Positions 50,900 to 60,282 of a stretch of DNA of 64,000 bases are shown in pieces (positions within the stretch are counted from its first letter, which is position 1; every line of letters begins with the position of its first letter). Under the pieces are notes generated by a model. It saw only the letters and a program-made list of their open reading frames with translations, had not been told where the DNA came from and ran no database searches. The translations under genes and the position numbers were made by a program. The stretch lies in assembly GCF_029846175.1 (NCBI RefSeq), contig NZ_JARWAC010000003.1:62001-126000 (forward strand), written 5' to 3'. Source of the DNA: Sphaerisporangium sp. TRM90804. Lineage in GTDB: Bacteria > Actinomycetota > Actinomycetes > Streptosporangiales > Streptosporangiaceae.

Positions 50900-52282
50900 T
50901 CAGAGGGCGGTGGTGTTCAGCATGGTGTCTGCCTGGAAGAGGGCGGTGGGGTCCACCCTGCGGCGGACGGCGTCGGCGGCCTCTACCTGGGCCTGGGTGA
51001 GGTGGCGCTGGGGCTGGTCCTGGCTCTCCACGAAGGTGGGGGCGGTGCGGCCGGTGTCCCAGGGGGTGAGGGCCTCGCGGACCCGCGCGCAGTGGGCCTT
51101 GATGTCCTCGGTGGTGAGGTCGCCGCCGGGGACGCCCGCGCCGGAGTAGGCGAACGCGGCGTCGAAGTGGGTGAGGGCGCCGCCGCCGGGGTGGGGCGCC
51201 GCGTAGGCGCCGCCGAGCTGACGGAGGCCGGCGGTGATGAGGGGCGAGCCGGAGCCCTCGCCGATGACGCGCAGCAGCTCGTCGACACCGTCGTCACCGA
51301 TCTCGCTCAGCAGCAGGTGGTCGCCGATGATGGCGACCGGGTCGGAGGGGTCCATGTGGGCTTCCAGGACGCCGGAGGTGGCGGTGAGCTGCCAGGTGTC
51401 CATCACCGGGTCGGCCAGCGCGCGCAGCGGGGCGAGCAGGTCGTCGGCCTGGGCGCGCCCGGCCGGGACGTCGCCTTCGGTCTCGATGAGCACCACGCCG
51501 TCCACGCACAGCACCGGGCCCGCGGCCAGGACGGGCGGGACCTCGGGCAGCGGCGGCAGGTTCATGATCCGGGCGGACGTGGCGACCTCCCACGGCGCGT
51601 CCTCGGTCCACCGCCGCCAGGTCTTCAGCAGCCGGGAGGCGTGGGCGGCGGGCCAGAACGCCGCGCCGGTCACCACCCTGGCCACCGGGAACAGGTCGAC
51701 CTCGATGGCGGTGACCACGCCGAAGCCGCCCCCGCCGCCGCGCAGCGCCCAGAACAGGTCGGGCTCGGTGACCGCGTCGGCCCGCAGCAGCTCGCCGTCG
51801 GCGGTCACCAGCTCCACCGCGCGCACGCCGTTGACGGCCAGGCCGACCTTGCGGCTGTAGAAGCTCATGCCGCCGCGAAGCAGGTAGCCGACGACGCCGA
51901 CGTCCGGCGACGACCCGTGCGGCGGGGTCAGGCCGTGCGCGGCAGCCGCCTCGACGACCGCGCCCCAGCGGGTCCCGGCCGGGACGCGGGCGACGCGGCG
52001 GGCGGCGTCGATCTCGACGGCGCCGCCCAGGTCGGTGCGGATGAGCAGCGAGCCGCGCATGGGCCGGGAGGCCGCCGAACCGTGCCCGGTCGTGTGCACC
52101 CGCACCGGCAGCCCCTCGGCGCGGGCGTGCGCGACGGCGGCCCGGACCTCCTCGACGGTGCGCGCGGTCAGCGCCGCCGCCGGCTCGGCGGGCGCGGCCA
52201 GGTTGAACACGTGCGTCGCGGCCGCGAAGGCGGGGTCGCCCGGGAGCGCGACGCTGGTGTACCGGTCGTCGACTGTGGTCAT
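50900..52282 (-). CDS. FAD-linked oxidase (berberine-bridge-enzyme-like)
   Basis: This 460-residue VAO/PCMH-type flavoprotein has the FAD-binding segment VRVHTTGHGSAAS, whose His is the likely 8-alpha covalent attachment site, and GVVGYLLRGGMSFYSRKVGLA. The second attachment Cys of bicovalent BBE enzymes is replaced by Pro/Asp-containing sequence, so the flavin is probably singly linked. The C-terminal BBE-like segment (VDPTALFQADTMLN) is present, though the usual FxxN is altered. The ATG at 52282 has GGAGG upstream. Such oxidases close rings or oxidise alcohols and sugars in antibiotic pathways. It follows the methyltransferase gene, separated by a terminator. Confidence 0.88.
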   Translation of the reverse strand: MTTVDDRYTSVALPGDPAFAAATHVFNLAAPAEPAAALTARTVEEVRAAVAHARAEGLPVRVHTTGHGSAASRPMRGSLLIRTDLGGAVEIDAARRVARVPAGTRWGAVVEAAAAHGLTPPHGSSPDVGVVGYLLRGGMSFYSRKVGLAVNGVRAVELVTADGELLRADAVTEPDLFWALRGGGGGFGVVTAIEVDLFPVARVVTGAAFWPAAHASRLLKTWRRWTEDAPWEVATSARIMNLPPLPEVPPVLAAGPVLCVDGVVLIETEGDVPAGRAQADDLLAPLRALADPVMDTWQLTATSGVLEAHMDPSDPVAIIGDHLLLSEIGDDGVDELLRVIGEGSGSPLITAGLRQLGGAYAAPHPGGGALTHFDAAFAYSGAGVPGGDLTTEDIKAHCARVREALTPWDTGRTAPTFVESQDQPQRHLTQAQVEAADAVRRRVDPTALFQADTMLNTTAL

Positions 52283-52358
52283 GGGCGGCTTGCCTCCAGC
52301 TCGGGGTACGACTGCGACGACGCCCCCGCTCGGGGGCCCCTGACGGCCGAACGCCCGA

Positions 52359-52389
52359 CGACGCCCCGCCGGGGGGTGGCGGGGCGTCG
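52359..52389 (-). terminator. Hairpin terminator after the methyltransferase gene
   Basis: CGACGCCCCGCC (52359-52370) and GGCGGGGCGTCG (52378-52389) form a perfect 12-bp stem, 13 bases beyond the stop of the minus-strand methyltransferase. Confidence 0.8.
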
Positions 52390-52402
52390 ACGGGCTAGGG
52401 GG

Positions 52403-53974
52403 TCAGAGCTTCTGGGCGGTGATGAAGAGGAAGGTGCCCGGGTTGGACTCCTGGATCACCGTCATGCCCGCGTTCGAGAGCCAGCGGCCGACCTCGTCGC
52501 GGTCGAACAGGAGCTGGCCGGCGGGGCGGCTGGGGAAGAAGTGGGACGCCTGGAAGTGGCGGACGATCAGGTCGGTGTCGAACAGGAACGTCATCATCGT
52601 GAACGTGCCGCCGGGGCGCAGGATACGGCCGATCTCGGAGATCGCGCGCTCGGCGTCGTCGGGGAAGGCCTGCAGGGCGTTCCAGCAGTTGACCGCGCCC
52701 AGGGACTCGTCCGCGAAGGGCACGTCCAGGGCGCTGGCCCGCACGGCGGGCACCTCGGGCAGCCGGCCGCGCAGCACGGTGAGCATCGGCAGGCCCATGT
52801 CGAGGGCGATCAGCCGCTCGGTGCCGACCGTCTGCGCCACCACGGCCGTCCAGCGGCCGGCGCCGGCGGCGAGGTCGAGGATGGGGCCGCCGTTCGGGCG
52901 GATGTGCCGGGTGAGGTAGCCGTCCTCCTCGGCGGGGGTGACGGCCCCGCCCCAGTTGGCGCCCGCGATGCGCAGGTACGCGGGCCGCAGCACGGACTCG
53001 TAGTAGACGCCCATGCTCGGCAGCTCGGCGAGCTTCTGGGACAGGGCGGCGGTGGCCTCGTGGACGTCGGCCCCGTCGTCCTCGTTGATGCCCTCGGCGA
53101 GGTCGAGGATGCCGCGCGCGAGCGGGTAGGTGATCGAGCAGGCGGCGCAGCGCACGCTCGACTCCTGGAAGTCCAGGGCGCCGTGGCAGGCCGGGCAGCG
53201 CAGCTGCTCGGCGTACTGGCCGAAGGTGGCGACGTCGAGGTCGCCCGCGGGGTTGCGCACCGGGTCGGCGGGGGTGGCCTGGTCGGTGAGGTCGACGGGC
53301 ATGCCGTGCCGCACGGCCCAGTACGCCATGGCGCCCGCGTACCCGAAGACCATCCGGGTGTCGTTCTGCCAGTTCGTGAGGGTCTGCTCGGGGGTGAGCG
53401 CGCCGATCCACTCGCGGTCGAACTCGCGCTCCTCGTCGGTCAGCTTCCACACCGACGGCGACGGCCACATGCGGCCGAGGTCGGGCTCGGCGGGGTCCAG
53501 GTCGGCGAGGGCGCGCTCCAGCCTCGTCTGCTCGGGCGCGTCCAGGCCGAGGGGCGCGGCGGTGGCGAGGATGCGGTCGCGGTCGGCGGGCAGGTGCGAG
53601 AGCAGGTAGAGCAGGGCCAACGTGAGCGGCTGGTCCTTGTGGGCACCGGCGAGGATGCCGAGGTAGGTGTCGAGGCCCTCGCGCACGGCCGCCGTGACCG
53701 GGCCGTCGGTGGCGGGGTACTCGGCCTCGGCGAGCAGGCCGAGGAGGATGGCGAGATAGCCCTTGCGGTCGTCGCCCACCCGGTCGAGCTCGGCGATCAG
53801 CACGGGCACCGCCGACTGCGACAGGTCCGTCAGCTCGCCACCGCTCCACAGGGTGGTGCCGTCCCACACCGCGGCGACGAGTCGCTGCCACTCCTCGTCG
53901 ACGCGGTCGGGCGTCGCGTCGGAGAAGGCTTTCAACAGATCCGCGACGGTCGCGTGCGTAGTGGAAACACTCAT
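52403..53974 (-). CDS. SAM methyltransferase with N-terminal domain and zinc-ribbon insert
   Basis: This 523-residue protein has an N-terminal ~250 residues that are mostly helical and unrecognised. A Trm112-like zinc ribbon with CPAC and CAAC (LRCPACHGALDF, VRCAACSITYPL) precedes a class I methyltransferase domain: ILDLAAGAGRWTAVVA for SAM binding, LIALDMGLPML, DVPFADESLGAVNC and EIGRILRPGGTFTMM. The ATG at 53974 is chosen because AAAGGACG precedes it. It is divergent from a second methyltransferase. O- or C-methylation of a phenolic product is plausible. The helical N-terminus could bind a carrier or partner. Confidence 0.88.
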   Translation of the reverse strand: MSVSTTHATVADLLKAFSDATPDRVDEEWQRLVAAVWDGTTLWSGGELTDLSQSAVPVLIAELDRVGDDRKGYLAILLGLLAEAEYPATDGPVTAAVREGLDTYLGILAGAHKDQPLTLALLYLLSHLPADRDRILATAAPLGLDAPEQTRLERALADLDPAEPDLGRMWPSPSVWKLTDEEREFDREWIGALTPEQTLTNWQNDTRMVFGYAGAMAYWAVRHGMPVDLTDQATPADPVRNPAGDLDVATFGQYAEQLRCPACHGALDFQESSVRCAACSITYPLARGILDLAEGINEDDGADVHEATAALSQKLAELPSMGVYYESVLRPAYLRIAGANWGGAVTPAEEDGYLTRHIRPNGGPILDLAAGAGRWTAVVAQTVGTERLIALDMGLPMLTVLRGRLPEVPAVRASALDVPFADESLGAVNCWNALQAFPDDAERAISEIGRILRPGGTFTMMTFLFDTDLIVRHFQASHFFPSRPAGQLLFDRDEVGRWLSNAGMTVIQESNPGTFLFITAQKL

Positions 53975-54440
53975 TGCGCGTCCTTTCATGAAGTGAGACG
54001 GCTGAACTCCGCACGGCTTCATCGGCCGGTGCGCGTCGACACCGCCTCAGGTGCGCAGCCGGATGGCACTAACGCGGCGGTTCGCCCGGGCTCGCCCGGC
54101 AATATCGGCTGATTGAATCGTCGCACCGGCGCCTTTCCAAGTCTTCTCCGAGCGTGCTTACCGGCCGTGACGGACGACATAAGGGCCGCTCGCGGCGGTG
54201 GAAGGGCCGGCGGCACAGCAACCATAGAGATGCGTCGGGCACGCGCGGGACGCGACCATGGCGGGACAGCGAGTTCTCCACCTCCGGTGGCGGACCGGAC
54301 GGCTGGTTCGTCGAATTCCGCACGAGAAACCGTATTCCGGGAGACGCCTCCCGTCTCTCCGGCGGATTCTCCCCTGACACGGCCGCCGGCCTTCCCGGTT
54401 CGACGCGGCCTGTGATGCCACTCGATTGGAGTGACGATTC
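53975..54440. promoter_or_regulatory. 466-base divergent promoter region between two methyltransferases
   Basis: No convincing reading frame lies here. The short open frames lack ribosome sites. GGAG just before 54441 belongs to the second methyltransferase. No repeat was recognised. Confidence 0.4.
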
Positions 54441-55271
54441 ATGACTAGGGAATTGATCGACCCAGCCGACATCGGCACACACTACGACGAAGGCTCCCCC
54501 ATCGGAGACGAGCTCCGCGACGGCCAGATCCACATGTGGTACTGGTACGACAACGACGACGAGGCCACGCTGCCGGAGGCCGTCCAGCGCACCAGCATCA
54601 AGGTCACCGACACGCTGGGGCTGCGGGCGGGCGAGCGGGTGCTCGACGCGGGCTGCGGGCCCGGCCAGACGGCGGTGTACCTCGCGCAGCGGTTCGGGGT
54701 GCACGTCACCGGCGTCACGGTGAGCAACTACGAGATCGAGCGGGCCAACGAGCGCGCCGCCGCCGAGGGCGTCTCCGGCCAGACGAGCTTCCTGTACGAC
54801 GACTTCATGGACCTGTCGTTCCCCGACGACTCCTTCGACGCCGTGCTGGCGCTGGAGTCGCTGCAGAACGCCCCCGACCTGCCCCAGGTGCTGAGCGAGC
54901 TGTTCCGGGTGCTGCGGCCGGGCGGGCGCCTCTCGTTCTCGGACTTCAGCCTGGAGTCCGACTCCGACCCCGACCGGGTGGCCACGTTCATGGACACCCT
55001 CAAGCTGCGCGAGCTGCCCACGCTCACGCAGTGGCTGGAGTACACCAGGGCCGCCGGCTTCCAGGTCGAGGAGTACACGCAGTGCGGCCCGCGGGTGTTC
55101 GGCAAGAAGGGCAAGTACCTCAAGGAGGCCATGGGCCAGCGCGAGACGGTGGCCGCCAAGTTCGGCGAGGAGGCCCTCACCGAGTTCTCCCGCAGGCACA
55201 TGGGCTTCTTCGCTCCCAGGAAGCACCAGATCGGCTACGTCATCCTCGCGGCCCGCAAGCCGTCCCGCTGA
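54441..55271 (+). CDS. SAM-dependent methyltransferase (class I)
   Basis: This 276-residue methyltransferase is of the small-molecule O/N/C-methyltransferase type. SAM site VLDAGCGPGQTAVYLAQRFG, then VTGVTVSNYEIERANERAA, post-motif I YDDFMDLSFPDDSFDAVLALESLQ, and LFRVLRPGGRLSFSDFSLE. The N-terminal QIHMWYWYDNDDEATLPEA is typical of antibiotic O-methyltransferases of the rifamycin/rebeccamycin-like group. The ATG at 54441 has GGAG upstream. A catechol OH made by the hydroxylases is an attractive but unproven acceptor. Confidence 0.9.
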   Translation: MTRELIDPADIGTHYDEGSPIGDELRDGQIHMWYWYDNDDEATLPEAVQRTSIKVTDTLGLRAGERVLDAGCGPGQTAVYLAQRFGVHVTGVTVSNYEIERANERAAAEGVSGQTSFLYDDFMDLSFPDDSFDAVLALESLQNAPDLPQVLSELFRVLRPGGRLSFSDFSLESDSDPDRVATFMDTLKLRELPTLTQWLEYTRAAGFQVEEYTQCGPRVFGKKGKYLKEAMGQRETVAAKFGEEALTEFSRRHMGFFAPRKHQIGYVILAARKPSR

Positions 55272-55466
55272 CGGCCGCGCGACCCGAGAGCCGCGCCCTC
55301 CCGCTCACGGCCGTCCGGCTCCCCAGCCGGGCGGCCTCGTGACGTGTGGCCCCGGGCCGCGGACGTCCCCCCGGGCCGGCGGACGGCGAGGACAGGCGCG
55401 CCGCGGAGGCACGCGGACGGCGGGGAACAGATGAACGGTCCGGGAGCCGCGCCGCCGGTGAGACGA

Positions 55467-55494
55467 GAAAGGCGCCGCGGTCGCGGCGCCTTTC
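55467..55494. terminator. Bidirectional hairpin terminator with U/A flanks
   Basis: GAAAGGCGCCGCG (55467-55479) and CGCGGCGCCTTTC (55482-55494) form a perfect 13-bp stem with a two-base loop, flanked by A3 and T3 tracts. It lies in the 315-base gap between the convergent genes ending at 55271 and 55587, which otherwise holds no gene. Confidence 0.88.
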
Positions 55495-55586
55495 TGGCAA
55501 TGCCGCCGGCCCGTGCCGGCGTTCTCTGCCGGCCGTGTCCAGCATCGTCGGTGGACACGGCCAGCAGGGCTCTGGGGCCTGGACGG

Positions 55587-56837
55587 CTAGTGGGGCGCGT
55601 CCTGGATGCCGAAGCGGGCCTTGGCGTACTGACGCTTGGCGATGGTGGACAGGAAGACGGCGAATCCGGCGTGGCTGTGGAACATGGACATGTCCCGCCA
55701 GACGCGCTCGATCCGCTGGCCCTGGCGCACCGCGCTGGAGCCGGCCGTCGGGAACAGGTAGTTCTCGACCGCGTGCCAGCACAGGTTGACCACCTGGTGG
55801 CAGATCGAGGCGAGCCGCATCTCCTGCTCGTTGGTGACCGCGTGCGCGCCTTCGGTGCAGATGTCGATCCACTGCTGGATGGCGTTGAGCACGGCGGCCT
55901 CGCCCGTGCCGATCATGCTGGCGGCCTCGCCGTACCAGTACTGGTAGTCGGCGTCCTCGGCGCGCGGGACCTGCGGCGGGAACAGGGTGCTCCTGGTGCG
56001 CATCAGCTCCTCGTAGGCGTCCAGGGCGCAGCGCGCCATGCCGACGGCGAGGGCGGCGTCCTCGATCACCATGAAGCTGAGCTGGCCGCCGCCGTACTCG
56101 GGGTTGCCGTGGATCTCGCGGCCGAGGGTGCCCTCGGTGACCGACACCTGGCTGACGTGGGTGTTGAGCGTGTAGCGGGCCGGGACGCGGGCGCCGTCCA
56201 TGGTGATGCTGTGCGAGCCGCTGCCCTTGAGGCCGAGCTGGCCGCCCCAGTCGCTCAGGCGGCTCCACTCGCTGCGCGGCGCGACGAACATGACGGGCTC
56301 CGGCGGCTGCCCCTCCTCGTGCGACACCAGCGTGTGGCCGAGGAAGTGGGTGGCGTACGGCGAGCCGGAGCAGTAGTTCCAGGTGCCGCTGAGCACGTAG
56401 TCGCCCTCGGGGGTGCGCTCGTTGGTGCCGCTCGGCGCGACGGTGGCGGGGCAGATGAACTCGCCGCTCGCGAACAGCTCGGCCTGCGTCTCGTCGTCGA
56501 ACAGCGAGGCGACGATCAGCGCGTGCGCCGACCCGAGGCAGTACATCCAGCCGGTCGAGGGGCAGCCGCGGGTCAGCGCCATCGTGACCCGCATGAACGT
56601 GTCGATGCCGAACTCGTAGCCGCCGTACCGCCGCGGGACGAGGATCCGGTAGAAGCCGGCCCGCCGGAACTCCTCGTGGGTGTCCTCGGCGTAGAAGGTG
56701 CGCTGCTCGGTCTCCGCCTGGCGCGCGACGAGCGTCGGTGCGATGGCCTCCGCCCTGGCGACGATCTCCGCCGGCGTCAGCCCGGGCTCGGGCGGGGACA
56801 CGACTGCGTACTCGGGAACGTTCGTGGCTACAGACAT
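55587..56837 (-). CDS. Second group D flavin-dependent monooxygenase
   Basis: This 416-residue protein has the acyl-CoA dehydrogenase fold, related to the 27790 gene (shared pattern at AGFYRILVPRRYGGYEFG, RGCPSTGWMYCLGSAHA and GLKGSGSHSI). It is clearly a separate paralogue, not a recent copy. The family acts with FMNH2/FADH2 from a partner reductase to hydroxylate aromatics or oxidise amines. The ATG at 56837 has AGGACC upstream. It is divergent from the acyltransferase gene. Two such enzymes in one locus suggest two distinct oxidation steps. Confidence 0.85.
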   Translation of the reverse strand: MSVATNVPEYAVVSPPEPGLTPAEIVARAEAIAPTLVARQAETEQRTFYAEDTHEEFRRAGFYRILVPRRYGGYEFGIDTFMRVTMALTRGCPSTGWMYCLGSAHALIVASLFDDETQAELFASGEFICPATVAPSGTNERTPEGDYVLSGTWNYCSGSPYATHFLGHTLVSHEEGQPPEPVMFVAPRSEWSRLSDWGGQLGLKGSGSHSITMDGARVPARYTLNTHVSQVSVTEGTLGREIHGNPEYGGGQLSFMVIEDAALAVGMARCALDAYEELMRTRSTLFPPQVPRAEDADYQYWYGEAASMIGTGEAAVLNAIQQWIDICTEGAHAVTNEQEMRLASICHQVVNLCWHAVENYLFPTAGSSAVRQGQRIERVWRDMSMFHSHAGFAVFLSTIAKRQYAKARFGIQDAPH

Positions 56838-57172
56838 TGCCGCGCAGGTCCTATCTCGAATGGTTGGTTGGATGCCATCGGCACGGCCTTAACCGTCGCA
56901 TTCGGCCATGCAGACCAGCGTCACCCGTCCGCGCCGCGCGAGGCATCTTTCGTATTGCGCTGTAGCAAGACCCTTATCTTCGCCGGCGTTCCCCCTGGAA
57001 ACCGCGCACTCCGCACAGGACCGCATTCTCGGACAAGCATGTCCGCCGCCGAGCTGCCATCGTCGTGTCCTGCCGCTTGATGAAAGGCGACCGCCTTGAC
57101 CAGGTGCAAGACATGGACCGGTCCGCCGCCTGTTCGAGCAGTGAACCGGCCAGAACGTAAGAAGGTGCGTCA
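56838..57172. promoter_or_regulatory. 335-base divergent promoter region
   Basis: The gap between the flavin oxygenase and acyltransferase genes has an AT-richer middle (56935-57010). No supported gene and no clear operator were seen. AAGAAGGTG at 57158-57166 is the ribosome site of the 57173 gene. Confidence 0.4.
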
Positions 57173-58405
57173 ATGGTGCAATTAGCTACTCCCGTCAGTA
57201 CGGGACCGGTCGCCCTGCCATCCCGTCTGCCGTCGTTAACGGGAATGCGGTTCATCTCCGCAGCAATGGTCTTCCTCACCCACGCCCTCAGCGCCAGCCT
57301 CTTCGCCTCGATGGAGGCGCAGGTGGCGTTCATGAACGTCGTGCTACAGGGTGGGTGGGCAGCGGTCTCCTACTTCTTCGTCCTGAGTGGCTTCGTGCTG
57401 ACCTACGCGCAGCGCGCCACGGACACGCCGAAGACGTTCTGGCGCCGCCGCTTCCTGAAGATCTACCCGAACTACCTGGTCACGCTCATCGCCGCGGTCC
57501 TGCTGACGATGTTCGTGGCCAACATGGCGTTCGACGGCGGGACGACGGCCCTGCACGCGCTGCTGCTGCAGGCGTACTCGCCCAGCCTGGCCGTCAGGAC
57601 GGCGCTGAACACCCCGGCGTGGTCGCTGTCGTGTGAGGCGCTCTTCTACCTGTGCTTCCCGCTGCTGGCGTGGGCGGTCAACCGCATCCGGCCCCAGCGG
57701 CTGTGGCTGTGGACGGGGATCGTGGTCGCGGCCATCTTCGCCATGCCGCTCGTGGCCAAGCTGCTGCCCGCGCAGCCCCCCATCCCCGGCTTCGGCCTCA
57801 CCGAGCTGGAGATGTGGTTCATCATGCAGTTCCCGCCGGTGCGGATGCTGGAGTTCGTCTTCGGCATGGTGCTGGCCAGGATCGTCATGACCCGCAGGAG
57901 GGTCCCGCTCGGCCTCGGCGGCGCCCTCGCGTTCTCCATCGCCGTGTACGTGCTGGCGCAGTTCCTCCCGATGCACTACCGGGTCGTCGCCATCTCCGTC
58001 ATCCCGGTCGGCCTGGTCGTCATGGCCGGCGCCGTGCGCGACACCCAGGGGACGACCAACTGGCTGGGCAACAAGGTCTTCACCTGGCTCGGTGAGACGT
58101 CCTACGCGTTCTACATGTGGCACTTCCTGGTGCTGATCTACATCCGCCAGCTGTTCGGCTCGCCGACCGGCTGGAGCACGCCCGCCGCGTACGGGATGAT
58201 GGCGCTCCTGTTCGGCATCACCGTGCTGCTGTCGTGGGCGCTGTACGCCCTGGTGGAACGCCCGGTCATGCAGAAGTTCGCCTACTCGCGCCGCCGCCCC
58301 CGCCCCGGCGCCGGGTCCACCTCCGGGGGCCCCGGCGCGGGAACGCCACAACCCGCCGCCACCCCCGAGCCGGCCGCGGCCGGAGCCGCCACCCCGGCGA
58401 GCTGA
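57173..58405 (+). CDS. Membrane acyltransferase, AT-3 family
   Basis: This 410-residue membrane protein with ten or so helices belongs to the acyltransferase-3 family (OafA/MdmB/Mdt types). The catalytic-region signature LPSLTGMRFISAAMVFLTHA (with the early His), SYFFVLSGFVLTYA and RRRFLKIYPNY are present. The C-terminal 40 residues are a Pro/Ala/Gly tail. Relatives O-acetylate or O-acylate macrolide sugars, peptidoglycan or glycans. The ATG at 57173 follows AAGAAGGTG. It could decorate the product or modify the cell surface for resistance. Confidence 0.88.
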   Translation: MVQLATPVSTGPVALPSRLPSLTGMRFISAAMVFLTHALSASLFASMEAQVAFMNVVLQGGWAAVSYFFVLSGFVLTYAQRATDTPKTFWRRRFLKIYPNYLVTLIAAVLLTMFVANMAFDGGTTALHALLLQAYSPSLAVRTALNTPAWSLSCEALFYLCFPLLAWAVNRIRPQRLWLWTGIVVAAIFAMPLVAKLLPAQPPIPGFGLTELEMWFIMQFPPVRMLEFVFGMVLARIVMTRRRVPLGLGGALAFSIAVYVLAQFLPMHYRVVAISVIPVGLVVMAGAVRDTQGTTNWLGNKVFTWLGETSYAFYMWHFLVLIYIRQLFGSPTGWSTPAAYGMMALLFGITVLLSWALYALVERPVMQKFAYSRRRPRPGAGSTSGGPGAGTPQPAATPEPAAAGAATPAS

Positions 58406-58681
58406 ACCACCCCGAGGACGCCTCCCGGCCTACCGGCCGCGGGGCGTCTTCGGCGTTCCGCCCCCGAGACACCGCGGATCTCAGCACTTCACGGCCTTCT
58501 TCGGGGGGTGGCGAGAAAACCATGACATTTCACAGGTGAGATTAATCGGCCCCCCGTCGTTCCTACACGGTGAGAAGGGGGGTTGTGCCTTGATGAAGTG
58601 CGCGGGAAGCACGGACACGTCTTCACCGCTTCGCGGCCCCGGCCCCCCGCTCGGACATCCACTCACTGTCGAAGGGAGCCC

Positions 58682-59341
58682 GTGGTTCATGAGGCTCTTA
58701 CGCGGACTATCGCGGAGTGCGCGCGAGCACCAGGAGAAGGGTTGGACATAAGCGCGGGTGACGATGCCATCAGGAGCAGTTCGCCCCGCAGCGGCAACGA
58801 CGTCGACTTCGCCGCCTTCTACCTTGAGGTGTCGCCGCGGCTCTACCGGTACGCGCTGACGCACTGCAACGGAGACAAGGACAGGGCGAAGGACATGGTT
58901 CAGAAGACCATGGTGAAGCTCTGGTGCGCGTGGCCCACGCGCGAGAGGTGGTTCGGCAAGAGGGTCGCCTACGCGATGAAGGCGATCTCGAACATGGCCG
59001 TGGACATGTCGCGCTCCCGCGCCCAGAAGCAGGAGGTGCCGGTCGGCGCGGCCCGCGAGCTGGACCAGTTCCTCGGCGACGGATATCCGCTCGACGACGA
59101 CCTCTCCGAACATGGGGCGGCGGCGGTGCGGGCGATGCTGAAGCTGCCGCGGCGACTGCGGGACGCTGTTTTCCTGGTGTGCTACGAAGGCTATTCGAGA
59201 ACGGAAACGGCGGAACTGATGGGGGTATCCGTAAACGCGGTATACAACTATCTGAACCGAGGACTAACCCAGCTCCGCACATCTCTAGAAAGGATCGACA
59301 ATACGGCAACATACGTACGGGAGGGGCGACATGGGCAATGA
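58682..59341 (+). CDS. ECF-type RNA polymerase sigma factor
   Basis: This sigma factor of ~219 residues has region 2 at FAAFYLEVSPRLYRYALTHC to KDMVQKTMVKLWCAW and region 4 at LPRRLRDAVFLVCYEGYSRTETAELMG with a recognition helix VNAVYNYLNRGLTQLR. It resembles the SigE-like actinomycete ECF group that lacks a classical anti-sigma. The start is uncertain: GTG at 58682 follows GAAGGGAG closely, and TTG at 58742 is an alternative. It overlaps the next gene by 11 bases. Confidence 0.85.
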   Translation: MVHEALTRTIAECARAPGEGLDISAGDDAIRSSSPRSGNDVDFAAFYLEVSPRLYRYALTHCNGDKDRAKDMVQKTMVKLWCAWPTRERWFGKRVAYAMKAISNMAVDMSRSRAQKQEVPVGAARELDQFLGDGYPLDDDLSEHGAAAVRAMLKLPRRLRDAVFLVCYEGYSRTETAELMGVSVNAVYNYLNRGLTQLRTSLERIDNTATYVREGRHGQ

Positions 59342-60095
59342 GGATGGTCTTCGACGGTGCGTCGACGACTTCGCCCGGTACGCCTCGGATTTCGATCGCC
59401 ACGCCGCGCTGATGGATTTCTACTCCGAGCTTCCTCATGAGCTCGGCCACCAGCGGCGGAGCGAGCAGCGGGCCGCCCACGGGGTAAGCACCCCGTGGGC
59501 CGGCCCCGGCCTCACCGACGGGGCCCCGCCGGTTCCTCCTGGATACGACGTCGAGCAGGAACTGGACGACCTTCTGGCGTCCTACATCATCTCGCACGAA
59601 GACGCGGACATGGAGTGGGCCGGAGACATAGCCCTGCGGATCGCGGAGATCTTCGACACGCAGGGTTCGAGAGACGACGCTCTGGCCTGGTGGATCGAGT
59701 CCGCGGGAAAGGGGAACGAAAGCGCCAGGGAGTACCTGACGGCGGAGGCCGAGGCGGTGGAGAGATGGCTGATCACCTTCTACTTCTCGGAGAACTGCCT
59801 CGGCAGGCCGAACCCCGCCTTCGAACCGGGAGGCCCGGGGCCGAACGACCCTCAGCCGCCCTATTCGTGGCCCGTGGTGCGGTGGCTTCCTCCGGAGGTC
59901 CGCCGCGGCTACCAGGGAACGCAGCCGGTCTCCGGCGCATGCCCTCCGGGCCGCCAGCACAGGAGGACGGAGCAGGCGTCGGGACGGCACAGGAAGGCTC
60001 CCGAACAACGGTACGCGCGATATTCCAGCGAAACGTCCAGCATCAAGTCACTCGACGATCCGTCACGCGGATTTCCTCGTGGGGAGGAAACATGA
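59331..60095 (+). CDS. Protein coupled to the ECF sigma factor, unknown function
   Basis: This 254-residue soluble protein has no recognised family. The central part (EWAGDIALRIAEIFDTQGSRDDALAWWIESAGKGNESAREYL) has a helix-repeat look reminiscent of TPR/Sel1 units. The C-terminal ~70 residues are basic, Pro- and Gln-rich. The ATG at 59331 overlaps the sigma-factor stop by 11 bases. Such tight coupling suggests a regulator of the sigma factor, perhaps an anti-sigma or adaptor, though no membrane helix or zinc motif is present. The 3' third has weaker codon bias, so its end may be degraded or frameshifted. Confidence 0.65.
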   Translation: MGNEDGLRRCVDDFARYASDFDRHAALMDFYSELPHELGHQRRSEQRAAHGVSTPWAGPGLTDGAPPVPPGYDVEQELDDLLASYIISHEDADMEWAGDIALRIAEIFDTQGSRDDALAWWIESAGKGNESAREYLTAEAEAVERWLITFYFSENCLGRPNPAFEPGGPGPNDPQPPYSWPVVRWLPPEVRRGYQGTQPVSGACPPGRQHRRTEQASGRHRKAPEQRYARYSSETSSIKSLDDPSRGFPRGEET

Positions 60096-60282
60096 ACGGG
60101 AAAGGCGCCGGACGGCCGGGCGCGGCGGCCGTCGCGCACGGCGAACTCCGGCGGAGGATCTCGTGATTCGACCTCCGCTCGGAACCTTCACGACCTGACC
60201 GGCCTCGCGACCGGCCGGACGACAGAACGGCGGAGCGGCGTCCCGGGGGGATGCCGACGCCCTTCCGGGAGAGCCTCACGTC

